Shown here one piece after another: positions 54,701 through 63,795 of a DNA stretch of 64,000 nucleotides. The notes under the pieces are model-generated. The model was not told the origin of the DNA. It made no database searches and saw nothing but the letters and a program-made list of their open reading frames with translations. The stretch spans positions 4,085,356 through 4,149,355 of the forward strand of contig CM035356.1 of the NCBI GenBank assembly GCA_020137815.1, in the 5' to 3' direction. The translations under genes and the position numbers were made by a program. The stretch comes from Hormiphora californensis (lineage: Eukaryota > Ctenophora > Tentaculata > Cydippida > Pleurobrachiidae). Each line of letters begins with the position of its first letter. Positions within the stretch are counted from its first letter, which is position 1.

Positions 54701-55749
54701 ACAGAGCACACATAGTTTCTGCTTTGTTTATCGATCCCATCAATAAGGATGGTGAACATGCTCGGGAAGAGACGCTTCCAGACCGCCCCCTGGACTGCTT
54801 GGTTCCCAACACAGAGGTTGGTAGTGAGTTGGAGTGAAGCCCGGATCACCTGAACGAGGGGGGAGAAGGTGTTAAATAAGGATGGGGTGTTTAGTGAAGG
54901 GGTGAGGGATGTTAGAGGAGGGGTGTTTAGTGGAGGAGTGTGTTGAGCAACTTGACACCCTATCTGACACCCTATCTATGAAACAAGGAGGTATTTAGTG
55001 CCATCACACTGTGTATCTGACGTCACTAACCTCGACACAAAGGGGAGTGTAGGTGAGAGCGTATGGGTACTTGTGCTTCACTCGGTTGCATTTCACTCCG
55101 ACTTCGTGGTAAAAACAAATGCAGTCGAGGATGGTATCAAGCAGGCCCGTTTTTACCTGAGGGGGGCAGAAGTTTATCTATGACGTCACTCGTGGATTAT
55201 TTTCTGAGTACAATAATAACATGGTAACCATGGTAACTAACCTGTAGGAACTGATTGCGGGCAATGTTAACAACACTATTCCGTAGAAGTCGCACCAAGT
55301 TAGCGGTGGCAATGATGGTAACGGACACGATATCCACCTCCCGCTGAGTGAGATTGCTGACATTGTCAACTTTCTCCCTAACATCCTTGTTTGCCCTCTC
55401 CAGGAGCAGCTTCAGGCTGTTGTACATAACTTCATCGAATCTCTCTCGTGACTGTAACAATAAAGATGGGTTGTTATGGTAACAGAGGGGGTTGTTATGG
55501 TAACAGGGGGGGGTTGTTATAATGGTAACAGGGGGGTTGTTATGGCAACAGTGAATATTGGATGACCGAATGAAGAAAAAAAAATCTAGGATTCTGTAAA
55601 ATAATTACCTCGGCAGTGGCTTTTGTCCATTTCAGCAACTCAGTCAGGACACGAGACAGGTCATTCCATTCCACGTATGGTTTAGCTGCTTGGGGACCAA
55701 CCCATACTCCCCTTCTGATCCGATCAAATTGTCTCTCAATGTCAACCAT
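47749..55749 (-). CDS. ATXN10-like: Ataxin-10
   Basis: Armadillo-like cytoplasmic protein; the human gene is mutated by intronic repeat expansion in SCA10. Minus-strand exons: 55609-55749, 55242-55451, 55031-55156, 54658-54849, 54315-54489, 54055-54204, 53594-53778, 48194-48279, 47749-47953. All have GT-AG borders and continuous phases; 489 residues compared with 475 in human. Helical-repeat segments include SLQLTTNLCVGNQAVQG, FRF-like VCSVLFNCTAWNG, and the highly conserved C-terminal block RIRYGHLGGIQTILSHC, DGNNPYIMEWSIFALRML, which matches human PLILDNCNLDDSNPF.EW.I.AIRNL. The start is the only Met in frame before MVDIERQFDRIRRG. The 5.3-kb intron between the 53594 and 48194 exons hosts GA/CT arrays and a complete GPCR gene on the other strand. 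Assignment is very secure. Confidence 0.95.
48014..48180. other. Last ataxin-10 intron, no other feature
   Basis: Short intron with an interrupted GA tract (48108-48170). Confidence 0.5.
48320..48780. repeat. (GA)n and (CT)n arrays in the large ataxin-10 intron
   Basis: (GA)n at 48320-48416 and (CT)n at 48690-48756 with CTTTCT variants, in opposite sense about 270 bp apart. Confidence 0.9.
48781..51390. other. Ataxin-10 intron, AT-rich, with diverged repeats
   Basis: GATACGGCCTCATAAATA-type words recur near 49470, 50206 and 50338, followed by TTTCATGGTGCCGATATGAG-type words. ATGTCCAATTACCATTGCTC to TTTGACCACGGATAAT occurs twice (about 50492-50570 and 50700-50778). These are diverged copies of unknown repeats. 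One open frame (49879-50190) is listed separately. Confidence 0.5.
49879..50190 (+). CDS. Unrecognised 103-codon ORF in the ataxin-10 intron
   Basis: A hydrophilic frame with NESSRTIIDREELTFVGSMR and a Lys-rich end. It has no resemblance I recognise. It overlaps diverged repeats, so it could be a transposon remnant or chance. Confidence 0.2.
   Translation: MSVHCRSFMEVNESSRTIIDREELTFVGSMRDSDFVLYLNIIDVVTGQARGRSSQKQSRGLRVNQLISINRHIGYIGGYEKKKKGLRFGEERHTAYNISSSGR
51395..51830 (+). mobile_element. Degenerate coding fragment, possibly Helitron-like
   Basis: Open Arg-rich stretches (SRRTAAVREQAREYDRLRQR; ITPVEYRNLRIGYLTAKFSR) are broken by stops at 51438 and 51670. They are followed by a hairpin CCCGT..ACGGG and CTACTAGT near 51800-51834, similar in layout to a Helitron 3' end (hairpin then CTRR). 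The hint is weak and there is no Rep or helicase motif. Confidence 0.25.
52041..53403 (+). CDS. Rhodopsin-like (class A) GPCR, nested in an ataxin-10 intron
   Basis: Seven-transmembrane receptor; ligand unknown. Exons 52041-52198, 52306-52447 and 52630-53403 join in phase to 357 residues. TM1 is LHIVFVVWGIPSNAFVLYFF (the N of GN is in SNAF). TM2-TM3 carry the extracellular Cys (NEIFCTIWGMVW). The TM3 end reads HMSISRLVLL, so the usual DRY is reduced to SR. ECL2 has a Cys (GMCKPK). TM6 has NIPNFAYQ and TM7 ends NSAANPLVYFYRIKSFRKF with a canonical NPxxY and basic helix 8. It lies wholly inside the 53593-48280 intron of ataxin-10, on the opposite strand. Class A is clear; the subfamily is not. 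Confidence 0.85.
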
Positions 55750-56010
55750 CTTATACCATCTTACATAAAGAGAATGAAAAGTATGAATTGATTAGGAATA
55801 AGGTGGCCTCAGGTTTGTGGCGTGAAGGTAGCGTAATATGCAACTTTGTTTAACTTAAATAAAAAACTCAAAAATGACCAAAGTTACGGTCAGTCGTACG
55901 ATTGGTCCGTTCAGTTCACAAAGTTGATAAATCAATAAAAACTAATAAGTTTCTACTATATGTTTAGGATAGACCAAACTAATATGGCAGAATCTTTGTT
56001 CATTTTCCTC
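55750..56010. promoter_or_regulatory. Likely ataxin-10 promoter side
   Basis: Sequence immediately upstream of the ataxin-10 start (minus strand). AT-rich, with no clear core motif. Confidence 0.3.
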
Positions 56011-56237
56011 AGTTTCCTGTGGAGAAACACTACTACAGCGTGCTGGAACGGGTAACTCAGATTGTCTATATGCAATTTTTCTGTAAAAAGGTGAACACTG
56101 ATATCCTGCTTTCCCGTCATAAAACACTCATTCAAGACATTCTGTGGAGAAGTAGAGCAGTGTTTTCGGAACTAAGGCCAAAGGGTAGGTTGGGGCAGGT
56201 TTGGAATAATTTTGAGCGGGACGGGTTCGACGTGTAA
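56011..56237 (+). CDS. Unrecognised ORF or exon
   Basis: After a TTTTCCTCAG acceptor-like site the frame reads VEKHYYSVLERVTQIVYMQF, then ILWRSRAVFSELRPKGRLGQ, stopping inside an inverted repeat. No family recognised. It may be an exon of an unresolved gene or a transposon remnant. Confidence 0.25.
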
Positions 56238-56327
56238 CGTCATCATCAGCTCAAATTAATTTGTTTTAAGTAGTGTTTCAATCTTTTCAACACTCAAATT
56301 AATTTGAGCTGATGATGACGTTACACG
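56231..56327. repeat. Hairpin with perfect 33-bp arms
   Basis: CGTGTAACGTCATCATCAGC (left, 56231) is matched through CAAATTAATTTGAGCTGATG (right) with a 31-nt loop. Imperfect pairing continues outward for about 25 bp. It may be a small MITE. Confidence 0.85.
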
Positions 56328-56502
56328 TTAAAACCGTCTCAATTATGTTTTCCTGCAATAAATCAATAAGTCGTCAAAAACAGCCGATTGGTCAATTTAT
56401 TGATTCAGTTAACGCATTATTATATGAAAAATATTAGCCAAGCTACAAACGTTCATAGTACATAGGGGTAACAAACATTGCCATGCTTCGGGCTCACGTA
56501 AG

Positions 56503-56531
56503 CTCACACCGGGCCTTCGGCCCGGTGTGAG
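56503..56531. repeat. GC-rich hairpin (13-bp stem)
   Basis: CTCACACCGGGCC-TTC-GGCCCGGTGTGAG. It has the same architecture as the hairpin at 26305-26330. Its role, if any, is unknown. Confidence 0.85.
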
Positions 56532-56750
56532 AGCCAACAGACTGGGAACATGTCAAAAGAAACAAGACATCAAGATTTAAAAGATCAAACTGTAAAAAGT
56601 AAAAACATAAATATGTAACATACGTCATTTTACATTTGGGTAAATTATTCCGATCTAACACGTTCCAAACATCGACAGCAAAATTGTTATTTGTTAAATA
56701 CACAGAGTAGAAAGTCAGTAATGATTTTGCCGTGCTAATAGCAGAAAATT

Positions 56751-57323
56751 TTAATCAAGTTCCATTTGTAACCAGTTTATGAAGAAATACATGTTATCAT
56801 GTTTCCAGTTCTTGTAGAGTTGATCAACAGACGCAGTTGTGGTATTAAGATCGCTACATACAGTGAATTGGGTATTTTTACTACTGCAGTCAACAAAAAT
56901 ATGTTGTAGAAAGTCAGGGTCTTGGTGAAAGTGAGCATCTGTTTCAGCCTCTAAAATTGCACGATCCTCTACCAACTTAATGGTAATAACTGGCCATGAT
57001 TTTACATTTTTAACAGCCACTGAAACCTCCACCGCAACTTGGCATCTTTTATTGGACTCTCGTGGGTTGTTATCACAATTATAAGGGGTGTGGAGGAACC
57101 ACACTTTAGAGACCTGAAATGGCAAGCTCAACGGGCCAAGTACAAACGTAATATCACCGTATTCACACGATTCTTCGTACTTTTCCCCCATGGCCATGTA
57201 ATGCCTTAAAGGGTTATCTTTTAGAAAGGTAAACGAATTGACTAAATCAAATTCATAAATTTGCGTAACACACAGGATATTTAAAAAGATAAACCTCCTA
57301 AAAAGAGTCAATACTCGGTACAC
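56751..57323 (-). CDS. Unrecognised 190-codon ORF
   Basis: A long open frame just past the 3' end of the retrotransposon on the same strand. The part after an AATTTGATTTAG acceptor (57243) looks protein-like: FLKDNPLRHYMAMGEKYEES, FVLGPLSLPFQVSKVWFLHT, TIKLVEDRAILEAETDAHFH, and a Trp-containing end. It may be the terminal exon of a host gene interrupted by the retrotransposon, or part of the element's 3' region. Codon use is normal and there are no repeats. No family recognised. Confidence 0.4.
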   Translation of the reverse strand: MYRVLTLFRRFIFLNILCVTQIYEFDLVNSFTFLKDNPLRHYMAMGEKYEESCEYGDITFVLGPLSLPFQVSKVWFLHTPYNCDNNPRESNKRCQVAVEVSVAVKNVKSWPVITIKLVEDRAILEAETDAHFHQDPDFLQHIFVDCSSKNTQFTVCSDLNTTTASVDQLYKNWKHDNMYFFINWLQMELD

Positions 57324-57358
57324 TCACAGCACAGCGACACATAACACACTAACACGCA

Positions 57359-60300
57359 TCATGGACACCACTCTAGTATTGAGTTGCTGTTTGCTTGAGC
57401 AGGATAACCGCTGATGGGGGGTGTATCCGGAATGGTAGAGAGGAAACTACCTAGCTGAGATTTGAACTGATAAAGAGTTGGGGCCTCCTTTACAGATCGA
57501 GGCAAAGTGTTCCACAACCTTGCCCCCAGTACCGCAAATGATTGTTCATATAGCGACAGGTTAGATCGTTGAGCCTCGTACGAGTATCGAGGGACGACAG
57601 CTCTAGGGCCAGAGCGGTGACTGTCGACGAAACACATGTCAGTACTGTTGGGTATCTCATTGTTGTACACTTTCCACACAAGAATCATAGTGTACCTCTC
57701 TCGTCGGCGCTGAAGCGACAAAAGTCCCAGGGTTTGAAGACGTTGCCAGTAGTTCAGCCCCTTGAGACCAACGATCTTACGGGTGTACGATCGTTGAATA
57801 TCCTCAACACGACTGATATCCCCATTTTTGGAAGGTGACCACAGTGTGCAACAGTAGTCAAGATGGGGACGCACCAGTGACTTGTAAAGAGTCATCATGG
57901 TGCGGCGAGTTCTGGATCTAAATGCACTTAACGTCCATCCAGCAACCCGACTAGCCGTGGTAACAACTCGAGATATTTGGGCCGACCATTGACCATCACT
58001 CGAGAGTAGAACACCTAAGTCTCGGACAGTGTCTGTTGGATCGATGAACCTCCCATCAGAGAGTTGATAGGAATAGTTCTCAGCACTGAACGGTACTTCT
58101 CTAAGCGAACTGGTGTGATTCAGGGTGAAATTCATGACCTCGAACTTTGACTGGTGCAAGGACATATTGTTAGCGTCAGCCCAGGTTATCACACTGTTCA
58201 GATCCTCCTGTAGGTTCAATTTGTCAACCATAGTACGGATAGCAGAGAAGATTTTAGTGTCATCAGCGAACGACAAAGAAGAACCGTGTTTGATTACGGA
58301 TTCCAGGTCAATTACATAAATCAGAAATAAAAGTGGACCGAGAACAGTCCCTTGTGGGACCCCACTTCTGACTTCTGCAAAAGAAGACGCTACGCCGTCG
58401 ACTAAGACCGTTTGTTTCCGGTCTAGTAGGAAGCTGCGGATCCATTCAAGGAGTTTGCCCTTAACTCTATATCTCTGCAGCTTTTCGAGAAGTATACCGA
58501 TGTCAACTTTATCAAAAGCCTTCTCGAAGTCTAAGTAGATTACATCCACTTCAAGAAGGTTGTTGAGATTGTTCAGAATATTGTCAATGTGACGAGTGAG
58601 TTGGGATAAGCAGCTCCTCTTGCTTCTAAATCCATGCTGAGACTCGTTAAACAAGTTCTCTGATTCAAAGTATGACACCATTTGAGATCTTACAACCCGT
58701 TCAAATGTCTTGGCAATGTGGCTGGTGAGGGAGATCGGGCGGTAATTTTCAGCTTTCATTTTAGGACCCTTTTTGTAGAGGGGTGCAATGTACTGAAGTT
58801 TCAGACAGGGTGGTACAATACCAGAATCAAACGATTTGGCCCATAAGATGGATAGGGGGTAGGACAGCGATGATCGGCAGTCACGTAAAATTCTGGCAGG
58901 TACATCTCCTGGAGGGCCGGCTGAATAGGGATTGAGGTCATGTAGTGCCTTTTCAATATCAGCGGTGGAGAAAACGATGTCTGAAAGGCTGCATGTAGAA
59001 GGAGTAATGTTGTCTGCAGCTGCTGAAGGGGAGTTTGAAGGAGTGCTGAAAACAGAGGTAAATTGTGATTGAAATAGTTCTGCCTTCATCTCGGGAACGT
59101 CCGTAAGTGACCCATCACTTTTCTGTAAAGGAGGTATACGTGACCGGGTCTTCCTCTTTCGGTTGGCGTATGACCAGAAGAATTTTGGGTTAGCTTTGAG
59201 TTTTATCAACGCCTCGTTTTCATCAGAATCAAGTCGCTGAGAAATGTGACACAAGATGGCCCAAGTAATTCTGGAAACACCAACCTCTAGCTGTGGCAAA
59301 AGGTGAGGTTTATTCTGCCGGGCAAGAGTAATCCGTTTATTCAAACTCCGCTGTTTCACTTTCAATTTCCTGAGAATAGGGTCCCTTCTTTTTTTACGGG
59401 CCTTCTTCTTACGAGAGTGGTGAGATAAGACCTGTAGAACAGTCAGGGTGAAAAGTTGAACGAAATCAGAACCATCACCGTCATCGCAGATGTCGGCGAG
59501 TGCTAGCCAGTCGATCTGGTCCAACTCCCTACACATTTCAGGGAAGTTAGCCTCGTGAAAGTTGTAAATATCAAAGTCCGTGAATCGATGGTCTGATTGA
59601 CGAGTGGGTAAGATACCAAACCCAAGTGTAGAGCTGATCATATTATGGTCAGAAATACACGACTCCGATACCTCAGTTTTGAAGACATAGTCTGGCCGAT
59701 TGGTGAGAACGAGGTCTAGAATATTCAAGCCCCGTGTTGGAGAGTCAACAAGCTGAGTGAGAAAATATGAGTTCACAAATTTTAGTAGCATCTGTGAGCT
59801 AGGTCCTCCAGTGAGTGTCCCCCAGTCTATGTCTGGCATATTGAAGTCGCCCATGACATAGATGTCAGGACAACCCTTGTCGAGTTCGCACTGATCAATG
59901 AAACGGGATAGATCATCAAAAAGATCATTCGCAGGGGAAGATGGCGCCCTGTACACAACACAGAAAACCGAGTGGGTCTCCTTGATGTATACAGCAGCTG
60001 CACTATTGGACGTGTCTGAGAATCTGAACTCAGAGGAAGGGGTCAGTTGATTGTTAATGTAGAGTGCACAACCACCACCTCTTCTACCCGCTCTGTCACA
60101 ACGAGTTAGGTGAAAGCCTTCAATCTCCAATTGGGCATCAGAGAAATCATCATGCCACCAGGTCTCCGTAATACCGGTGCAAAGGATGGGTATTGACGGA
60201 TTCTCCAGTGAGTCCTTGATAAAAGAAAACTTCCACCGACAGTCACTAGCTGCGGAAGGCGTTAAACTGCGGGCGTTGATGAGGAGTAATTCCGAAACCG

Positions 60301-60502
60301 TTCCAGAACCCCTTGGTAGTTGGTCGGGGTGTTCAGGCCTGGTTGTGTGAGTGTCAGATGTTTGGGCCGGGGTGTGTGTTCCCTCGTCATCTCTTCCCTG
60401 AAGGACTGTAGAGATGAGTTCAGTGACGTCTTTACTTCTCGAAGAATCTCGTCCCTCACTGAGGCCATCAATGCCATGAGAAAATCCTCTTGTGAACGGA
60501 TG
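57359..60502 (-). CDS. Retrotransposon ORF2: endonuclease-reverse transcriptase
   Basis: The open frame runs from just after a TGA at 60503-60505 to TGA at 57359-57361, about 1047 codons, with no Met until well inside the endonuclease. Endonuclease signatures: LLLINARSL, TGITETWW, GRRGGGCALYI, VYRAPSS, YVMGDFNMPDIDW, SDHNMI. Reverse transcriptase: NYRPISLTS, SQHGFRSKRS, YLDFEKAFDKVD, SGVPQGTVLGPLLFLIY and the catalytic FADDTKIF. Endonuclease plus this RT pattern is typical of CR1/L2-like elements. The C-terminal part includes an LVRPHLDYCCTLWSP motif common in the group. The first 241 bp overlap ORF1 in the -1 frame. Confidence 0.93.
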   Translation of the reverse strand, partial: HPFTRGFSHGIDGLSEGRDSSRSKDVTELISTVLQGRDDEGTHTPAQTSDTHTTRPEHPDQLPRGSGTVSELLLINARSLTPSAASDCRWKFSFIKDSLENPSIPILCTGITETWWHDDFSDAQLEIEGFHLTRCDRAGRRGGGCALYINNQLTPSSEFRFSDTSNSAAAVYIKETHSVFCVVYRAPSSPANDLFDDLSRFIDQCELDKGCPDIYVMGDFNMPDIDWGTLTGGPSSQMLLKFVNSYFLTQLVDSPTRGLNILDLVLTNRPDYVFKTEVSESCISDHNMISSTLGFGILPTRQSDHRFTDFDIYNFHEANFPEMCRELDQIDWLALADICDDGDGSDFVQLFTLTVLQVLSHHSRKKKARKKRRDPILRKLKVKQRSLNKRITLARQNKPHLLPQLEVGVSRITWAILCHISQRLDSDENEALIKLKANPKFFWSYANRKRKTRSRIPPLQKSDGSLTDVPEMKAELFQSQFTSVFSTPSNSPSAAADNITPSTCSLSDIVFSTADIEKALHDLNPYSAGPPGDVPARILRDCRSSLSYPLSILWAKSFDSGIVPPCLKLQYIAPLYKKGPKMKAENYRPISLTSHIAKTFERVVRSQMVSYFESENLFNESQHGFRSKRSCLSQLTRHIDNILNNLNNLLEVDVIYLDFEKAFDKVDIGILLEKLQRYRVKGKLLEWIRSFLLDRKQTVLVDGVASSFAEVRSGVPQGTVLGPLLFLIYVIDLESVIKHGSSLSFADDTKIFSAIRTMVDKLNLQEDLNSVITWADANNMSLHQSKFEVMNFTLNHTSSLREVPFSAENYSYQLSDGRFIDPTDTVRDLGVLLSSDGQWSAQISRVVTTASRVAGWTLSAFRSRTRRTMMTLYKSLVRPHLDYCCTLWSPSKNGDISRVEDIQRSYTRKIVGLKGLNYWQRLQTLGLLSLQRRRERYTMILVWKVYNNEIPNSTDMCFVDSHRSGPRAVVPRYSYEAQRSNLSLYEQSFAVLGARLWNTLPRSVKEAPTLYQFKSQLGSFLSTIPDTPPISGYPAQANSNSILEWCP

Positions 60503-62187
60503 TCATTGGTCGCGGCACGGGGATCGGTCTCAGTTTTGTTAATCTTCTTCTTCTTCTTCTTCTTTGGGTTTGGAGGAGCTGAGCGAGGGGTCTCTTTCTG
60601 CTCCACTTTCTGAGGGACACCACTGGTTTTGTTACCAGCAGTCTTCAATGAATTACCCTTGGTAGGGGCTACTTCACTTCTCCGAGTGTTCTTTAAATGT
60701 GTGTCTTTACATTCTTTGTCGGTACAGACTCGGGAGATCTCAGACTTATGGCAGAGAGGTGGGTGAAAATCCTGGCACTGGTCACCATAGTTACACCCAG
60801 AACGAGTTGCCGTTCCGAACTGACAATAACGGAGGCATCTCTGGGGATGTTCCTTGCTGCAAGGCTTACCACTAATCAACTTGTCACCATTTGGGCCATG
60901 AGGACAGTCTCTCAGTAGATAACGTTCACAAACATTGCTGAATTTAGGAACACCTTGGGGTTTCACCTCTCCATCAGAAGATATGTCTCCAAGATCCACA
61001 TCTTTTAGAACTGTCACTCCACCAACAGGAGTTACCAGATCATCAGGATCTTTCTTGACAGGAGCTTGTTTCTTCTTCCTCTTCTTCTTACCGCTACGGC
61101 CTGCCTTTGGACTGATTTTGACTAGGTATTTTTCTGGTAAAAAATCACAAGATTTCCGCATTTCCAACGCCAGTGTTATCGCCCCAGCTAATTCCGGTGA
61201 GGTTGAGTCACCAAACACGTCACAGCAGTAGTGCAGAGAAGATACAAACTGGACACACGAAATAATTCTCGGTTCCTTATCAAGTACTTTAACAGCATCC
61301 AAGAACGAGGTACATTGTCCAAGAGCTGGTATTTCAATTGGGTAGACGATCTGAGTCTGTAGCTTTGAGTTACTACTGGGGCTATCTTGTCGGCTAGTAG
61401 CACAGAGAGAGACAGGAACCCTTGAAAAAATCTTATATAGACACATCAGGTCGTCTTTAGAAAGACAGAGCTCCACAGTTTCCAGTAGTCGCTCATAAAG
61501 ATCTTTGTCCGCTTGAAGACACACTGTCAGAGAGGGGAGAGTTAGGAACCTCTTTTCAACGTCAGTGAGTTTCACAGGATGGGGTTTACCCTCAAAATTC
61601 TCTATTAGCCACTCGTAGAGAACTGGCACTTCCCTACTACTAGCCAGGGATAAACACAGGTCTGTGTTCACGTACTCCTGTTGATTAGGATCACGGGAGA
61701 TGAAATCTTTAACCTGTGCCAATCGAAGAGAAGAGATGTCCCCTAGTTTGGTATTCAGAGCATCTTGAAGGTCTCTGTTATTCCTCTCCTTGAGGATGTA
61801 GGCTGCTTCTTCGAATAGGAACAACGCCAGCTCCAGAGATCCTGAAGTCAGTCCGGAGCAGAGGTCGGTATAGAACTTCATACACTCTCCAACCATCCAT
61901 TCGACTTTGAACACTGCACTCAGCTTGTTTACCTCTCTAAAGTTTTCTCTGGTCAGAACTGCAGTCCCAGTGTAACAGCAATCCACGAAACTTGCAACTG
62001 AGGAGTGGGAAAACTCCTCCACGTCGAGTTCTTTCATCTGTTGCTTTCCCACTAAGTCACAAATCACTAAACTGTTCATGGCCAATGGGAATGAACTTGT
62101 CCTGACAACCTCACCTCCACTGCACATCAGTTGCAGATCGTTTAGACCATTCAACTCCAGGTAGTGTCGACCAAAGTTCATAGGCAT
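60262..62187 (-). CDS. Retrotransposon ORF1 with N-terminal BTB-like domain and Cys-His zinc region
   Basis: 641 residues from the first in-frame Met (MPMNFGRHYLELNGLNDLQL). Residues 8-115 resemble a BTB/POZ domain: DLQLMCSGGEVVRTSSFPLA, then VEEFSHSSVASFVDCCYTG and LTRENFREVNKLSAVFKV. A BACK-like helical stretch follows to about 260. A basic KKKRKKK lies near 366-373. Residues 420-500 hold about 13 Cys/His in the pattern C..CPHGP, C..EHP.RC..YC, GC.YG..C..FHP.LC, C....C...HLK.TRR. I associate this pattern with non-LTR ORF1 proteins of cnidarians and other invertebrates. A Lys-rich run and a coiled-coil-prone helix (565-602) end the protein. Normal ORF1 roles are RNA binding and multimerisation. 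Alternative reading: a host BTB exon fused to the element, since a TTATTCTACAG acceptor-like site precedes at about 62218. Confidence 0.75.
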   Translation of the reverse strand: MPMNFGRHYLELNGLNDLQLMCSGGEVVRTSSFPLAMNSLVICDLVGKQQMKELDVEEFSHSSVASFVDCCYTGTAVLTRENFREVNKLSAVFKVEWMVGECMKFYTDLCSGLTSGSLELALFLFEEAAYILKERNNRDLQDALNTKLGDISSLRLAQVKDFISRDPNQQEYVNTDLCLSLASSREVPVLYEWLIENFEGKPHPVKLTDVEKRFLTLPSLTVCLQADKDLYERLLETVELCLSKDDLMCLYKIFSRVPVSLCATSRQDSPSSNSKLQTQIVYPIEIPALGQCTSFLDAVKVLDKEPRIISCVQFVSSLHYCCDVFGDSTSPELAGAITLALEMRKSCDFLPEKYLVKISPKAGRSGKKKRKKKQAPVKKDPDDLVTPVGGVTVLKDVDLGDISSDGEVKPQGVPKFSNVCERYLLRDCPHGPNGDKLISGKPCSKEHPQRCLRYCQFGTATRSGCNYGDQCQDFHPPLCHKSEISRVCTDKECKDTHLKNTRRSEVAPTKGNSLKTAGNKTSGVPQKVEQKETPRSAPPNPKKKKKKKINKTETDPRAATNDIRSQEDFLMALMASVRDEILREVKTSLNSSLQSFREEMTREHTPRPKHLTLTQPGLNTPTNYQGVLERFRNYSSSTPAV

Positions 62188-62189
62188 CG

Positions 62190-62951
62190 TGCAGGTGTAA
62201 GGCCATTGGATTTCTGTAGAATAAATTTGGGGTTTATTATTTTTTACAGCGAACTGAGATGGAATCACAGCCACTAGCCAGCATACGGCTTTCAAACGTT
62301 CAGGGACGCGACGTCCACTTTTTGAAAAAAAAACTCTTTCGCAGCCGATTTTTTTAAATTTTCATTTTTGACATCTCAAAACTGGCCAGCGTTAAAATCT
62401 GGGTGTTTGGTGAGTGCTGACAAACGGTTTTTTAGGGTTAGGGCTAAAGTAGGGTTAGGGCTGGGGTTTGGGTTGGGGTTAGGCCTTGACATTTCCTACC
62501 AGATAAACTTTGAATTAGCCAAAACGGTTGATGCACCCAGATCGTAACGGCGCCCCTCAAAACTCGCATCGCGACGGTCGCGGTGCACCTTTAGTGCTGC
62601 GCGCTTCACGGCGACGTACTCTCCCGAATTGTGCTGCGACTCCGGTTACCCCACGGTCATCATAAACACGGAAACTTAAACGTCAGTTTAACAAATTATA
62701 ATGAATTAGCAATTCTGAAGCGTGATAATAAACCAAGTTTGACACAACTGTCTCTGTCCATTTATCGCTGTCCCTGGAGATGCCAGCTCCCGTTTCCAGA
62801 ATTGAGACAAGGAGCACCGCGCGCCTTGAAACTGCTGACACATCAGGTGTATAGGACGGCGCGTTCCAGTCAGTCGATTCTGGTACTGTCACTCTCTCTC
62901 TGGCGCGGCCTCCCCGGAGTTAGTATGAACAATTGGCGGGCTCAGTGTTGT
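62190..62951. other. Region between the PCGF stop and the retrotransposon
   Basis: It holds the element's 5' flank, a telomere-like patch, and the PCGF 3' UTR. No further gene seen. Confidence 0.4.
62430..62490 (+). repeat. Degenerate TTAGGG-like patch
   Basis: TTTTAGGGTTAGGGCTAAAG, TAGGGTTAGGGCTGGGG and TTGGGTTGGGGTTAGG. It has a few telomere-like units, too few and too diverged to claim a telomeric insertion. Confidence 0.35.

Positions 62952-63795
<844 letters not shown>

Larger units (their letters stand above)
57280..62300 (-). mobile_element. Full-length non-LTR retrotransposon (CR1/L2-type) with BTB-bearing ORF1
   Basis: Minus-strand order is ORF1 (62187-60262), then overlapping ORF2 (60502-57359), then a short 3' tail. 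ORF2 has apurinic-type endonuclease and reverse transcriptase, as in the Jockey/CR1/L2 group. Both ORFs are uninterrupted, which suggests a recent copy. The 5' limit and the 3' limit (approximate) cannot be fixed because I see no target duplication or simple tail. Confidence 0.85.

Noticed and set aside
62430-62490. Interstitial telomere array
   Set aside because: Only a few degenerate TTAGGG-like units; recorded as a weak repeat only.
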